64,000 nucleotides of DNA from Terrimonas pollutisoli (GTDB taxonomy: Bacteria > Bacteroidota > Bacteroidia > Chitinophagales > Chitinophagaceae), in assembly GCF_029360765.1 (NCBI RefSeq), contig NZ_JARKNA010000004.1:310001-374000 (forward strand), read 5' to 3'. How positions within the stretch are numbered: the stretch's first letter is position 1; the number at the start of each line of letters is the position of its first letter. Shown one piece after another: positions 8,839-18,774 of this stretch. Both the position numbers and the translations under genes were made by a program. The notes beneath the pieces were generated by a model, which was given only the letters and a program-made list of their open reading frames with translations, was not told where the DNA came from and did no database searches.

Positions 8839-11800
8839 TTAAATTTTGATAAATTTTAGATAGACAGGCACTCCCGATTTTCTTCTCAGAATTGCAATGT
8901 AGAGCCCGCTGGCTAAATTGCCGACAGATACAGTTACCCTTGTTTTGTTAATAATATTTTCTACTAATACTTTTTGCGATCCATTCAAGCTTGTTATTTC
9001 CAATGTTTCCCATCGGTCGCTGATCTTTAAACTGTCAATGGTAAGCAGATTGGTAACCGGGTTTGGATAATAAACTATTCCCTGGCTTGAGGCAGGAACA
9101 GGATCAATAGCAGTAACGGTATTTATTATAAATACAAGGGCTTCACTGGTAACAACTGAAATGTTGTTACAGGAATTATTACTTGTAAGAATACAACGGA
9201 TCTTGTCACCTGTCTTTGCAGGGGTATAATTTATGGTTCGTAAATCGCCACCCAAAATGGATTGCCAATTATGCGTGTCTGTGCTATCCTGCCACTGATA
9301 AGCGGGAGTAGTACCGGCATTTGTCGTTGTCGCTGTTATCAGTGTTGCCTGGTTGACGTTAACGGTTGTTGTTCCGGATATGGTAATGGCGGGAGCAATA
9401 GCCGCATTCACCGTCATGGTGATAGTTTGGCTGGTAGCAGTATTGGTAGTTACGCATTCCGCATTGGTTGTTACAATTACCGTTATCTTGCTTCCATTCG
9501 TTAACGTGGATGTCGTATATGTGTTGCTGTTTGTTCCAACGTTTATTCCATTCACCTGCCATTGAAAAGTGTTCACCGTTCCTGCGGGGCTGATGCCTGC
9601 TGTAAATGTTACAGACGTACCTTCACAGATGGTAGTAGCAACGTTTGCAATAATGGCCGTTGGCTGAAAGGGCCCTTTCCTGGAAATACTGAGCTGATTA
9701 CTTTTAACAAACGAGGGTGCATTACAATGTGCAGTATTGCTGGTCATAAATACCTGTACATTATCTCCATGGTTAAAAACAGAGGATGTATAGGTGTTAC
9801 TGGTAGTTGTTGCTATTTTAACTCCATTCCTGATCCAATCATAAACAGGAGCGGTCCCTTCATTGGTAGGTGTTGCGGTAAATGTAACCGGAGATCCGAC
9901 ACAAGTTGCTCCTGTTGTGCCGGTGATTGTAACTGTTGGCAAACTTCCGATGGTTGCTATTGTAATAACATTACTCGTGTCTTTTAGACCCGACTTACAC
10001 ATTCCACTTGCATAGACTACGGCTACTACACGATCATTATTTTTAAGGTTGCTTGTTGTGAATTGATTGGTATTAGTGAAAAAGCCTGCGTGAGTATTAT
10101 TTATGTACCAGAAATAACTGGGAGTATCGCCGGAGTCAGTGGCGGTTGCCGTAAATGTAACAGGACTTCCCTGGCATATACCAGTAGCAGGCATGCTGAT
10201 GGTTACCGTTGGCTGGGGAAATCCTCCTAATACCTCTAATTGGAAGATGCTGCTTTTATAAGAATCAACAATACACCGGTATTTATAACTGTTCCAGGAT
10301 AATGGGACCTTAATAAAATTTAATGTGTTTGTTTTGCTTCCTGTTACTGTGCTATTATCAACTAAGTCAATATATCCTGTCCCCGTATCCTGTTGCCATT
10401 TGTACGCAGTTCCTGCGATGTCGGCAGTAATGGTAGTATTAGATCCGTCACATAACGTCTTTTTGAGAGGCAGGCCAATTGTATTTTGATAAATGTAAAT
10501 TATTGAACCAAAACTGGCAACAATGTCAGGTCTGCCATCGCTATTAAAATCATGTGCTTTGAAAGTGTATGGGACCCCCAGGATTGCTTTCAATGGGCTA
10601 TCATTGATAATAGTGCCTGGAATTGATAGATTTCTGTAAAACGTAAATGAGTTGTCGGTTGGATTTGCCTCTGCAAAATCTGGTTTTTCGTCGCCGTTGA
10701 AATTTGCAATACAACTGCTTCGTCCGAGGCCCGCTATCGCGGTATGACTACTTTCTATAAAAGATATATTACCTGGTGTGCTTGTATTTCGGAAGATCAT
10801 GTAATTACGATCGTTGTAAATGATAACATCTAACTTATTATCGTTATCAAGGTCTGACAGATGAATATCTCTTCCCTGCAAAATGAACCCGGTCGTTGTA
10901 AACGTTATTTTGGTGGCAAAAGAAATATTACCCGGAGTACTTGTGTTTTTCAATACAGAAAAATTTGAAGCTCCTTCGACTGCGTTAAACAAAACAATTT
11001 CTTTTTTCCCATCTCCATCCAGGTCGCCCGTTGCAATACTCACGGTATTATCGTTCGTAACAATATCAAGGTTTGAGGCAAAAGATATAGTGCCCGGAAC
11101 ACTCGTATTTCTCGAGATAGAGATGCTTTTATTTCCCGTAACAACATCAGGCCGCCCATCATTATCGAGATCATCTACTGCTGCCGTCCATGAACCGCCA
11201 CCAGGGAAGTTTATTTGCGGCTCAAATGATATCAAGCCTACCGAACTCTTATTTCGTATAGCTGTAAACCCAATATCTCCCCTGGCTGAAATAATATCTA
11301 ATTTTCCATCTCCGTCCAGGTCATTTAAAGTAAATGATGCAAATGAGCCACCAGGTAAGTTGGCCACCCTGACTTTGTCTTCAAAAACCAGGTCGGTTCC
11401 GGTAGTTATATTTCTTTGTATCGCAAGTGAGTCACCATTGGCCACATAGGTGTAAAGAAGATCAGTTTTCCCGTCTCCGTCAACATCAGCACTTTCAACT
11501 GCCTTTGAGCTCTGGATACCTTTAAATTCGATAGTGTAATTTTTAACGAATGAGTTATAAGTGAAATTACTGCTACCGGAGAATGTGACATTAAAAGGCT
11601 TGAACGACTGACCTTTTAAATGTGTATTTGTATTTAATACTGAAACTGGTAAATAACTCGCTCCCGCAGGAACTATACAATTCACCTCCGTTGCACTAGC
11701 TGATGTTACCGTGGCTTTAGTCGCTCCGAAATAAACAATATTGCTTGAAATACCAGGGGCAAAATTGTTTCCTGTTATTTTAACTATTGTTCCAATAGGG

Positions 11801-13413
11801 CCAAAGGCGGGAGATAACGATGTAACCACGGGTGGGAGCGAAGCAGGGGGCGGGCTATAAACAAATCCAGGAGCAGAATGACTATAGTTATAGTAATTTG
11901 TGGTAACAGAGACATTCCCTGTTGCTCCGTTTGCAACAACTGCTGAAATTCTTGTTGATGATTCGATCTTGAAAGAGGAAGCCGGCACTCCTCCAAAGTT
12001 TACCTTCGATACACCCGTAAAGTTTATGCCATTAATGGTTATAAGCGTTCCTGTACTGCCTATAGCAGGGCTGAAAGATTGTATCGCAGGCAACGGCGGC
12101 ACATTGAAATATTGATATTTTACTAACGTATCGGAGTGGGTGCCATTTGATACAATTAATTTGATGGTATCTACCTGTTTTGAAATAGAATGTACATAAG
12201 AAACATGATAAGCAGTGCCTATCAACTGATCACCATTAAACCATTTATATTGATAATTTGGTTTTGAGTAGTTGATAAGGTTTACATTGCCTGCAACATA
12301 AAAGTTAGTAGTATCAACTTTAAAGTAAGCTTTCGGTAAAGGTGTCCCTCCTGCATTGGTACTTAATTCTAAAAAGCCATGGCCACCCCCGGCCCATAAC
12401 TGGTTGTTCAGGCATTGAAAATCATTGTGTGAATAAAGTAAATAGGTATAACTGTTGTCTCTTGGAAGAGGCTGCCACACTTTTCCTGAATCGGTTGTTT
12501 TGTAAACAGTATATAAACCATACAAAGCATATCCCGTGCTATCATTAGTAAATTTCATGTTACGAACACTAACAGGAGTTGCTATGCTATTATTTTTTTG
12601 TGTCCATGACTGACCGCCATTTGACGTGTAATATAAATTTTTAACGTCATTATCCAGGCCTGTGATATTCAGCCAGCCGTTGCTGGCGGTAAGAAAAAAG
12701 GCGGAACTAATTCTTTCGTTCACAGGTAAGGACACCGTTTGCCAGGAAGAACCACCATTGGTTGACTTAAGTAGTTTTTTTACAGCGTAGTTCGTACTAT
12801 ATGCATACACCGTGTTGTTGTCCACGGCCTGTACGTCATCAAAAAAACTATTTGGATCCGACCGGCATACTGTCCAAGATATGCCTTTGTTCGTTGTTTT
12901 TATGATCCGGTCGGCATCTAGTGCAAAACCAATATTAGGATTGCTGGTAAAAGACATATCCATGACGCCTTGAGTTAATTGCTGACTATTCAATGGTGCA
13001 TGATAAACCACCGTAAACGAATTTGCCTGGTCGACTGAATAGAGAATCGCCGGCTCTGCCCCATAATGACCATAAGCGATAACGGTATCTTTATTAAAAG
13101 CTTTCACTCCTTTGATACCAAAGCCAAATGTTAGGTTGACATTATGGCCATTATAATTCACATTAGAGAGCGTTATGTATTTCCGGCTAAATGTCCTCCC
13201 ACTGTCGTTAGTGAAGCCTATCCAATAACTGAAAGCGACATATCCCTCTGAAGGTGAGTAAAAATCGATTTTTTCAATTTCGTTATCCTCGTCTTGGGCA
13301 TCTACATATACCTGGCGCATCTGTGCATTTACACTGCTAAAAACTAGTTGAAAAAAAATAAATAATGGGAGAAGAAAATATTTTTTCTCTACGGGTAGAT
13401 TTACGGAAGCCAT
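8839..13413 (-). CDS. Giant multidomain surface/secreted protein, type IX secretion cargo
   Basis: 1524 residues. Signal peptide (about 1-30, ending VNAQ). Residues about 30-350 carry BNR/Ycf48-like propeller repeats (TTNKGISW, STNGGSSW, TSNGGQSW, TTDSGKVW). A PKD-like stretch follows, then two IPT/TIG domains (PAIQSFSPAIGSTGTLITI and PPVVTSLSPAFGPIGTIVKI). Next come seven FG-GAP/VCBS-type calcium-binding repeats such as DVDGDGKTD, DLDGDGKLD, DLDNDGRPD and DFNSDGRPD, and several Ig-like domains rich in Thr. The last 80 or so residues are a T9SS type A sorting domain (YYPNPVTNLLTI ... GLYIAIL). The protein is probably attached to or released from the cell surface as an adhesin or binding scaffold. 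A promoter lies about 120 bases upstream. Confidence 0.88.
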   Translation of the reverse strand: MASVNLPVEKKYFLLPLFIFFQLVFSSVNAQMRQVYVDAQDEDNEIEKIDFYSPSEGYVAFSYWIGFTNDSGRTFSRKYITLSNVNYNGHNVNLTFGFGIKGVKAFNKDTVIAYGHYGAEPAILYSVDQANSFTVVYHAPLNSQQLTQGVMDMSFTSNPNIGFALDADRIIKTTNKGISWTVCRSDPNSFFDDVQAVDNNTVYAYSTNYAVKKLLKSTNGGSSWQTVSLPVNERISSAFFLTASNGWLNITGLDNDVKNLYYTSNGGQSWTQKNNSIATPVSVRNMKFTNDSTGYALYGLYTVYKTTDSGKVWQPLPRDNSYTYLLYSHNDFQCLNNQLWAGGGHGFLELSTNAGGTPLPKAYFKVDTTNFYVAGNVNLINYSKPNYQYKWFNGDQLIGTAYHVSYVHSISKQVDTIKLIVSNGTHSDTLVKYQYFNVPPLPAIQSFSPAIGSTGTLITINGINFTGVSKVNFGGVPASSFKIESSTRISAVVANGATGNVSVTTNYYNYSHSAPGFVYSPPPASLPPVVTSLSPAFGPIGTIVKITGNNFAPGISSNIVYFGATKATVTSASATEVNCIVPAGASYLPVSVLNTNTHLKGQSFKPFNVTFSGSSNFTYNSFVKNYTIEFKGIQSSKAVESADVDGDGKTDLLYTYVANGDSLAIQRNITTGTDLVFEDKVRVANLPGGSFASFTLNDLDGDGKLDIISARGDIGFTAIRNKSSVGLISFEPQINFPGGGSWTAAVDDLDNDGRPDVVTGNKSISISRNTSVPGTISFASNLDIVTNDNTVSIATGDLDGDGKKEIVLFNAVEGASNFSVLKNTSTPGNISFATKITFTTTGFILQGRDIHLSDLDNDNKLDVIIYNDRNYMIFRNTSTPGNISFIESSHTAIAGLGRSSCIANFNGDEKPDFAEANPTDNSFTFYRNLSIPGTIINDSPLKAILGVPYTFKAHDFNSDGRPDIVASFGSIIYIYQNTIGLPLKKTLCDGSNTTITADIAGTAYKWQQDTGTGYIDLVDNSTVTGSKTNTLNFIKVPLSWNSYKYRCIVDSYKSSIFQLEVLGGFPQPTVTISMPATGICQGSPVTFTATATDSGDTPSYFWYINNTHAGFFTNTNQFTTSNLKNNDRVVAVVYASGMCKSGLKDTSNVITIATIGSLPTVTITGTTGATCVGSPVTFTATPTNEGTAPVYDWIRNGVKIATTTSNTYTSSVFNHGDNVQVFMTSNTAHCNAPSFVKSNQLSISRKGPFQPTAIIANVATTICEGTSVTFTAGISPAGTVNTFQWQVNGINVGTNSNTYTTSTLTNGSKITVIVTTNAECVTTNTATSQTITMTVNAAIAPAITISGTTTVNVNQATLITATTTNAGTTPAYQWQDSTDTHNWQSILGGDLRTINYTPAKTGDKIRCILTSNNSCNNISVVTSEALVFIINTVTAIDPVPASSQGIVYYPNPVTNLLTIDSLKISDRWETLEITSLNGSQKVLVENIINKTRVTVSVGNLASGLYIAILRRKSGVPVYLKFIKI

Positions 13414-13532
13414 ATTCAGTAGGTTCGGGTTGACTATTTGTTGTGCTTGTAGGTAAACACAGGATATTCAGAATATCACTGGGCTTATTGGCCAGTGACG
13501 ATATAAGGCGGTGTAACAAGGATTAGGAAAAT

Positions 13533-13562
13533 CAAAAATAATGAAAAGGACAGATTAAGCAA
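13533..13562 (-). promoter_or_regulatory. Promoter of the giant T9SS protein
   Basis: On the minus strand TTG (13562-13560), 19 bases, then TATTTTTG (13540-13533): an exact fit to the Bacteroidota promoter. The implied leader is about 115 nt. The rest of the 290-base gap up to the cysM end holds no gene. Confidence 0.65.
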
Positions 13563-13703
13563 CTAGTTCTTGAAATCAATAGATAAGAAAGCTATTTTTT
13601 TCCGACCAAAAACGAAGGATGAAATTTTTTTAATTTGTTAGTAAGGAAGGATATCTTCAATAGTCGTCAAGGCTAAATTATTGTCCTTATATCCCGACAC
13701 TAA

Positions 13704-14576
13704 TTACCCAAACAAATTACTGCTCAAATACCTGTCACCCCGATCGCAGGTAATAAACACAATCACTCCCGACTCTATTTCTTTTGCCAGTCTTATAGCC
13801 GCTGCGGCTGCACCACCACTGCTCATGCCAGCAAAAACGGCTTCTACTTTTGCTAATTGCCGTGCCATTTCTGTCGCTTCCTGCTGTGATACATCCATGA
13901 CACGATCTACACGTTCCGGCTCGAATATCTTTGGTAAATATTCTTTTGGCCATCTTCTTATTCCGGGTATAGATGACTCTTCTGTTGGTTGACAACCCAC
14001 TATTTGAATAGCTGGATTTTTTTCTTTAAAAAACCTTGAACAACCCATAATAGTTCCGGTGGTTCCCATCGAACTAACAAAATGAGTGATGGATTGATTG
14101 GTGTCTTTCCAAATCTCGGGGCCGGTGGTTTTATAGTGTGCCTTATAATTATCAGGATTAGAAAACTGGTTTAAAATAAAGAACTCACCTGTGGCTGCTT
14201 TTTCTTCGGCATAGTCACGACAGATCTCAATACTTTCCAAAAGAGTTACTTTGGCGCCATAAGCTTCCATGGTTAGCGTTCTCTCACGGGTAGAAGTTGA
14301 TGGCATGACCAATTCTATGTCCAAATCGTATAAACGGGCAATCATTGCTAAAGCAATACCGGTATTCCCACTTGTAGCTTCTATCAATTTTGCCCCCGGC
14401 TTTATATCACCTCGTTCCAGTGCGGAACGGATCATGTTCAACGCCGGACGATCTTTAACACTGCCACCGGGATTATCGCCTTCCAGCTTGGCAAACATTT
14501 TTACATTAGGATTAGGATTTAATTTTTTTATCTCTACCATGGGTGTATTGCCAACCAGGTCAATAATGCTCGCCAT
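13704..14576 (-). CDS. cysM: Cysteine synthase (O-acetylserine sulfhydrylase), CysM-type
   Basis: A 290-residue fold-type II PLP enzyme that makes L-cysteine from O-acetylserine and sulfide. PLP lysine K41 lies in GGSVKDRPA; the substrate loop TSGNTGIALA and the phosphate-binding GTTGTIMG are present. Length and the EGDNPGGS start of the active-site motif favour the CysM branch over CysK. It starts 2 bases after the cysE stop, so the two are translated as a pair that supplies and uses O-acetylserine. ATG at 14576. Confidence 0.93.
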   Translation of the reverse strand: MASIIDLVGNTPMVEIKKLNPNPNVKMFAKLEGDNPGGSVKDRPALNMIRSALERGDIKPGAKLIEATSGNTGIALAMIARLYDLDIELVMPSTSTRERTLTMEAYGAKVTLLESIEICRDYAEEKAATGEFFILNQFSNPDNYKAHYKTTGPEIWKDTNQSITHFVSSMGTTGTIMGCSRFFKEKNPAIQIVGCQPTEESSIPGIRRWPKEYLPKIFEPERVDRVMDVSQQEATEMARQLAKVEAVFAGMSSGGAAAAAIRLAKEIESGVIVFITCDRGDRYLSSNLFG

Positions 14577-14578
14577 AA

Positions 14579-15391
14579 TTAAATTTTAGTTTTTTGATCT
14601 ACTACCTCTATCTCTGACTTATGGTATACGGTGGAGTATGGAGAAACGCTTTTTGTAAGCCAAACATTACCGCCGATAATACTATGATGCCCGATAATTG
14701 TATCACCACCCAGGATGGTGGCGCCGGAATATATCACTGCATGATCTTCTACTGTCGGATGACGCTTGATAAAGGACATGGCTTTATCTACGCTTAAGGC
14801 GCCCAGCGTAACACCCTGGTAAATTTTCACATGATTACCGATGATTGTTGTTTCGCCGATAACGATGCCGGTACCGTGGTCAATGCAAAAATGTTCGCCG
14901 ATCTCAGCACCAGGGTGGATGTCGATACCCGTTTTTGAATGTGCATATTCTGTAAGAATGCGGGGCAAAAGAGGTATATCTAACTCTGCCAGTTTATGTG
15001 CTATCCGGTAAAATGAAATGGCATAAAACCCAGGATAGGCCCTGATGATTTCAAATCTTGTTCTTGCTGCCGGATCACCTTCCAGGATGGCATCGATATC
15101 CGTGTTGAGGATACGATACATTTCGGGTATGGAATTGAAAAAGGAACGGCCCTTATCTGCATTGTCACAACTGCTGCAAGCTTTGGTGGCATTGAAAATC
15201 CTCACTAATTCTTTTTCCAAAAACATAAACTCCCGTTCGACTTCCTGTGCCGATGCAGGGGAGTACTCCGCTTTTTCCGGATATAAGAGATGTATTAACC
15301 GAAGAGCCCATGAAGCAATTGTTTCATTGGACGGAACAGCTTCTACTCCTTCTTGTTTTTCGAAGATATGCTGGTAAAATTTTTGATTCAT
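14579..15391 (-). CDS. cysE: Serine O-acetyltransferase (EpsC type)
   Basis: A 270-residue enzyme that acetylates L-serine with acetyl-CoA, the first step of cysteine synthesis. It has an N-terminal helical domain (about 1-140), then left-handed beta-helix hexapeptide repeats with the catalytic segment GEHFCIDHGTGIVIGET, followed by IIGNHVKIYQGVTLGALS. A GGDTIIGHHSIIGGN motif lies near the C-terminus. A CxxC pair (CSSC, about 92-95) in the N-terminal part is a feature of this subfamily. First gene of the cysE-cysM operon, with a promoter just upstream. Confidence 0.93.
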   Translation of the reverse strand: MNQKFYQHIFEKQEGVEAVPSNETIASWALRLIHLLYPEKAEYSPASAQEVEREFMFLEKELVRIFNATKACSSCDNADKGRSFFNSIPEMYRILNTDIDAILEGDPAARTRFEIIRAYPGFYAISFYRIAHKLAELDIPLLPRILTEYAHSKTGIDIHPGAEIGEHFCIDHGTGIVIGETTIIGNHVKIYQGVTLGALSVDKAMSFIKRHPTVEDHAVIYSGATILGGDTIIGHHSIIGGNVWLTKSVSPYSTVYHKSEIEVVDQKTKI

Positions 15392-15422
15392 AGATAATCA
15401 CAGGTTTTGGGCGGTTAGTCTA

Positions 15423-15452
15423 CAAAACTACCATATTTATAAACACATGTAA
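15423..15452 (-). promoter_or_regulatory. Promoter of cysE-cysM
   Basis: On the minus strand TTA (15452-15450), 19 bases, then TAGTTTTG (15430-15423). The -7 box is an exact TAnnTTTG; the -33 box differs from TTG at one base. The leader would be about 25-30 nt. Confidence 0.6.
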
Positions 15453-15627
15453 AGTCGTATGGTTGGCTATTTTATAAGAAAATGATAAAAAAGTATAAAG
15501 TATAAAAGCAAGGGCTGTACTTCGTGGAATGGCAGGCTTTTATGGTTTGAACATATTCGTAAAAATATCCGTAAAAGCTTTTAGATAAACTATTCCCAGA
15601 CTATATTTACGCTTTTCAAGCCCTGTT

Positions 15628-17088
15628 GTGAGAAAACTTATTGTATACCTACCACTACTACTAACACTCATTGTTTCAAATTTGCCGGTTGCCGGCCAGG
15701 GAAACCTGCCATATCGCTATAATGAATTAAGTGGAAGCTACTATGCGGAGCAACAAAGCACATTAAAAAAGGCAAAACCTGATGCCGCCGCACTTACGGA
15801 TAAAAAAGCACAAAAAAAATATATCGAGCTTAGTGAGGAAGTCCGCAAGTCGATCATTAGTGGTTTTGCCGACAATAATTTTGTTTATCAAAAAGATATT
15901 GTTGACTACCTGGGCCAAATAGCGCTGACGCTTAAAAAACATAATCCAACGCTATTTAAAGAAACCCCTTTGGTGTTACTCGACAGGTCGGATGTAGTCA
16001 ATGCCTATGCGTTAGGAAATAATATTGTTGTTATAAACCTCGGTCTTTTTCTGTTTGTTCAATCCCGTGAAGAGTTGGCCCTGATTATTGCACATGAACT
16101 GGCTCATAACATACTACGGCATTCCGAAAACTCATTGAGAGAAACTGCTGCCCGGCTCAGCTCAGATGAATACCAGGAGTCGCTGAATGCTGTATTGGAC
16201 TCTAAATATGAACGCCTGTCACGCCTTAAAAAAATATTTATCGGCTATTCGGTCAACAGAAGCCGTCACAGCAGGTATAAAGAAACAAGCGCCGATTCTC
16301 TTGCTATAGCTCTTTTGAAAAATTCAAAAATTGGTTTTGATGCCCGCTTCTTTCGGCGGCTGGATAGTGTGAAGGGCGTTAGTCAGCAACCATTGCAGCA
16401 ACCGGTAAAATATTTTTTTGAACAGTATAAGCTTGGTTTTGATGACAACTGGTTAAAACAGTCGAAAGGGCTTTCATCCAGGAACTATCAATTCAAAGAC
16501 ACCTCATTGGCAGAAGAGGATTCGCTTAAAACACACCCGGACTGCGTCCTGCGTTATGAAAAAACCAAAACTCAATCTGATGCCAACCTTTCTTTAACGG
16601 AAATTCCCGGTAACTTGAAAGAGTTTGGCCGAAAAATAACGCTTTGGAATAAGATAGCAGCGCTGGAATTGACCCCCGCTTTATACTCCATATTCCAGGA
16701 AAAAGAAAAAGGAAATACTGACCCATGGTATGATTTAATGGCCGGGGCCGTTTTCTCTTCACTCAATTATGCTGATAAAGACCTGCGCCGTTTCAACGTT
16801 GTAGGCAGCAGGCAAAAGGAATACGTGGCAACCACGTATTATGAATTACAGACCTTATTGACAAAGATGAACCGGGCATCGCTGGAAAAAAATTGTATCA
16901 CTTTTCAGCAACATAATTTTAGCCGTTCACTTCAACAATACGAAAAGGAATTATACCTGGCCCTGCAATTACTCGATAAAGAGACAATGCCAAATAAGAA
17001 AAGAATTGAACAAATCAGCAAACAGGCATTTGGCTCATCTGTTGATAATCCCTATCAGGAACTTTTTAACACCCTTAGTAAAAATTAA
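15628..17088 (+). CDS. Exported M48-family zinc metallopeptidase
   Basis: A 486-residue periplasmic or envelope protease. The GTG start at 15628 gives a good Sec signal (residues 1-24, ending VAGQ); no ATG is available upstream in frame. The zinc site is visible: HELAH with H156, E157, H160, and the third ligand E219 in KETSADSLAI. The Ste24/HtpX-like core spans about 80-280. The 200-residue C-terminal part is not recognised. BepA-like roles in outer-membrane protein quality control are known for exported M48 enzymes, but there is no TPR region I can see. The next gene begins 28 bases downstream on the same strand, suggesting co-transcription. Confidence 0.85.
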   Translation: MRKLIVYLPLLLTLIVSNLPVAGQGNLPYRYNELSGSYYAEQQSTLKKAKPDAAALTDKKAQKKYIELSEEVRKSIISGFADNNFVYQKDIVDYLGQIALTLKKHNPTLFKETPLVLLDRSDVVNAYALGNNIVVINLGLFLFVQSREELALIIAHELAHNILRHSENSLRETAARLSSDEYQESLNAVLDSKYERLSRLKKIFIGYSVNRSRHSRYKETSADSLAIALLKNSKIGFDARFFRRLDSVKGVSQQPLQQPVKYFFEQYKLGFDDNWLKQSKGLSSRNYQFKDTSLAEEDSLKTHPDCVLRYEKTKTQSDANLSLTEIPGNLKEFGRKITLWNKIAALELTPALYSIFQEKEKGNTDPWYDLMAGAVFSSLNYADKDLRRFNVVGSRQKEYVATTYYELQTLLTKMNRASLEKNCITFQQHNFSRSLQQYEKELYLALQLLDKETMPNKKRIEQISKQAFGSSVDNPYQELFNTLSKN

Positions 17089-17116
17089 GACCATCACTAA
17101 CAATTAATAAAACGCA

Positions 17117-18706
17117 ATGAGAAAGTTTATCTTCCTGGCATCAGCAATGCTAGGTTCAGCAGTAATGTCAATGGCCCAATCCCGGGTATTTAAAGAAGTA
17201 AGCGATGAAATAAAATCTGAGTTTCGCCCGGTTTTACAGGACCAGAGCCTGGTAGGGTATACGCTTCTCACACAATTGGAAAAAATTTCGGAAGACAGCT
17301 TTAACTATAAGCTGACGATTATGGATGAGAATCTCAACGATATCGGTATCGTCAATTTTAAAGACGAAAGTGTCACTATGAAGGGGGTAGCTTTTGAAAA
17401 CGATTTGCTCTCGATGGTGTTTGTAAAAAATAAGTTGTTGAGCCGTGGATTTAAAAATCAAAGACAGGCCAATTCCGCTATCAAAGATGCAGATGCCACA
17501 AAGGTTGTTGTCAAGTTCATGGATCTTTCAGGCGAGGTGGTGAACGAGTATCAATATAGGGTGGATCCTGAGATCAGGGCGAACTGGGCCCTGGGCGGAC
17601 AAAAAAATGAGCGGGTGGTTGCGCCAGTAAATTTTAAACAGGATCCGATTATCCGGAATATACCGGGAAAAGGTTTTGTATTATTCTTCCGGGACAAAGA
17701 GGTCAACAATAATAAAATAACAGTATTTGATAGTGAAGGAAAAGAAAAGTGGCAAAAGGATTTGGCAAAGGAGGACAAATGTTACCTGCTCACTTCACCT
17801 GAAAGCATCAGTTTGTTAGGCAAAAAGTATAAAAATGATGGCCATTTCACGCTGAAAGTAATGGGCCTGGAAAAAAATAGCCCGGCGCAGGAAATCAGTT
17901 TGCAGGATGCAAATGGACTTAACCTGAGTGTATTGGATATAGGCAATGATCCTGTGAGTAACAGGCCTTATATAGCTGGTATGATTCTGCGTAAAGACAA
18001 TTCAGAACGCTACGATACCTATAACAGCTTTATGCGTAAAGGGCCTTTCAAGGGAGTTTATTCAATAACGATTACAGGTAGCGGCAAAAGTGATATTAAG
18101 AAATCCTTTTCTTACTGGAAAAACAGTGAACTGGCCGGGCACATGACCTCTTCCGGAAGGCTTTCCAGGAATAAATCGTTGCCGGTGTTTAATATGGCGA
18201 CAAGAGATAACAATGGTAATTTTTATTTTTCAGGCGTATCGATGGTGCGGAAGCCTAAATGGGGCAATATTGCAGGTTCGGTGATTACCAGTCCTACGAT
18301 CGTATTGCCTTTTTTCTTCCTGACGGCCGGAACCAGGAAGGTCAGAATGGAGGACGCAGTGGTGCTTAAACAGGCGCAGGATGGCAAAGTGTCTGTCAAC
18401 GATGAAATAGAACTGAAGAAGTCAAGATTTATCATAGGGAAAGCCATATTTGGGTATAGACTTTCCGATTATTTTTCAAACGGCTACAGTTTAAAAGGAA
18501 GCGACTCGAAGAACAATTTCCTGATCCTTGACAATCCAAAAGAGATCACCATTTATAACGTCAACGAAAAAAAGATAGACAGAACAATACCACATAAAGC
18601 AGATGGGGTAGTGACAAATATCGGCCCTGCGAAGGAAGGCCATATTATGGTATATGAGTATAACAGAAAAGAAAAGTCAACAAGATTGTCGATAGAGGCT
18701 TTATAA
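17117..18706 (+). CDS. Secreted protein of unknown function, downstream of the M48 peptidase
   Basis: 529 residues with a Sec signal (1-20, ending SMAQ). The mature part alternates short beta strands with polar turns (for example KITVFDSEGKEKWQKDL and LKVMGLEKNSPAQEISL), suggesting a beta-propeller-like fold, but I recognise no family. A hydrophobic stretch near 385-405 (ITSPTIVLPFFFLTAG) could be a buried strand pair or a membrane segment. It follows the peptidase gene by 28 bases and ends before a strong bidirectional terminator, so the two form a unit. A role as substrate or partner of the peptidase is only a guess. Confidence 0.7.
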   Translation: MRKFIFLASAMLGSAVMSMAQSRVFKEVSDEIKSEFRPVLQDQSLVGYTLLTQLEKISEDSFNYKLTIMDENLNDIGIVNFKDESVTMKGVAFENDLLSMVFVKNKLLSRGFKNQRQANSAIKDADATKVVVKFMDLSGEVVNEYQYRVDPEIRANWALGGQKNERVVAPVNFKQDPIIRNIPGKGFVLFFRDKEVNNNKITVFDSEGKEKWQKDLAKEDKCYLLTSPESISLLGKKYKNDGHFTLKVMGLEKNSPAQEISLQDANGLNLSVLDIGNDPVSNRPYIAGMILRKDNSERYDTYNSFMRKGPFKGVYSITITGSGKSDIKKSFSYWKNSELAGHMTSSGRLSRNKSLPVFNMATRDNNGNFYFSGVSMVRKPKWGNIAGSVITSPTIVLPFFFLTAGTRKVRMEDAVVLKQAQDGKVSVNDEIELKKSRFIIGKAIFGYRLSDYFSNGYSLKGSDSKNNFLILDNPKEITIYNVNEKKIDRTIPHKADGVVTNIGPAKEGHIMVYEYNRKEKSTRLSIEAL

Positions 18707-18728
18707 GAAATTATATTTTGGTTTATAG

Positions 18729-18760
18729 AAAAGGTGTATCAAATTTTCGATACACCTTTT
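18729..18760. terminator. Bidirectional rho-independent terminator
   Basis: Perfect 12-bp stem AAAAGGTGTATC / GATACACCTTTT with an 8-base loop, flanked by A and T tracts on either side. It sits between the convergent ends of the 529-residue protein gene and pdxJ and can serve both. Confidence 0.85.
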
Positions 18761-18774
18761 TCTTACAGGCTTTT

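Noticed and set aside
10883..11449. 188-codon open frame opposite the giant T9SS protein gene
   Set aside because: Complementary shadow of the FG-GAP repeat region; the periodic composition keeps the antisense frame open.
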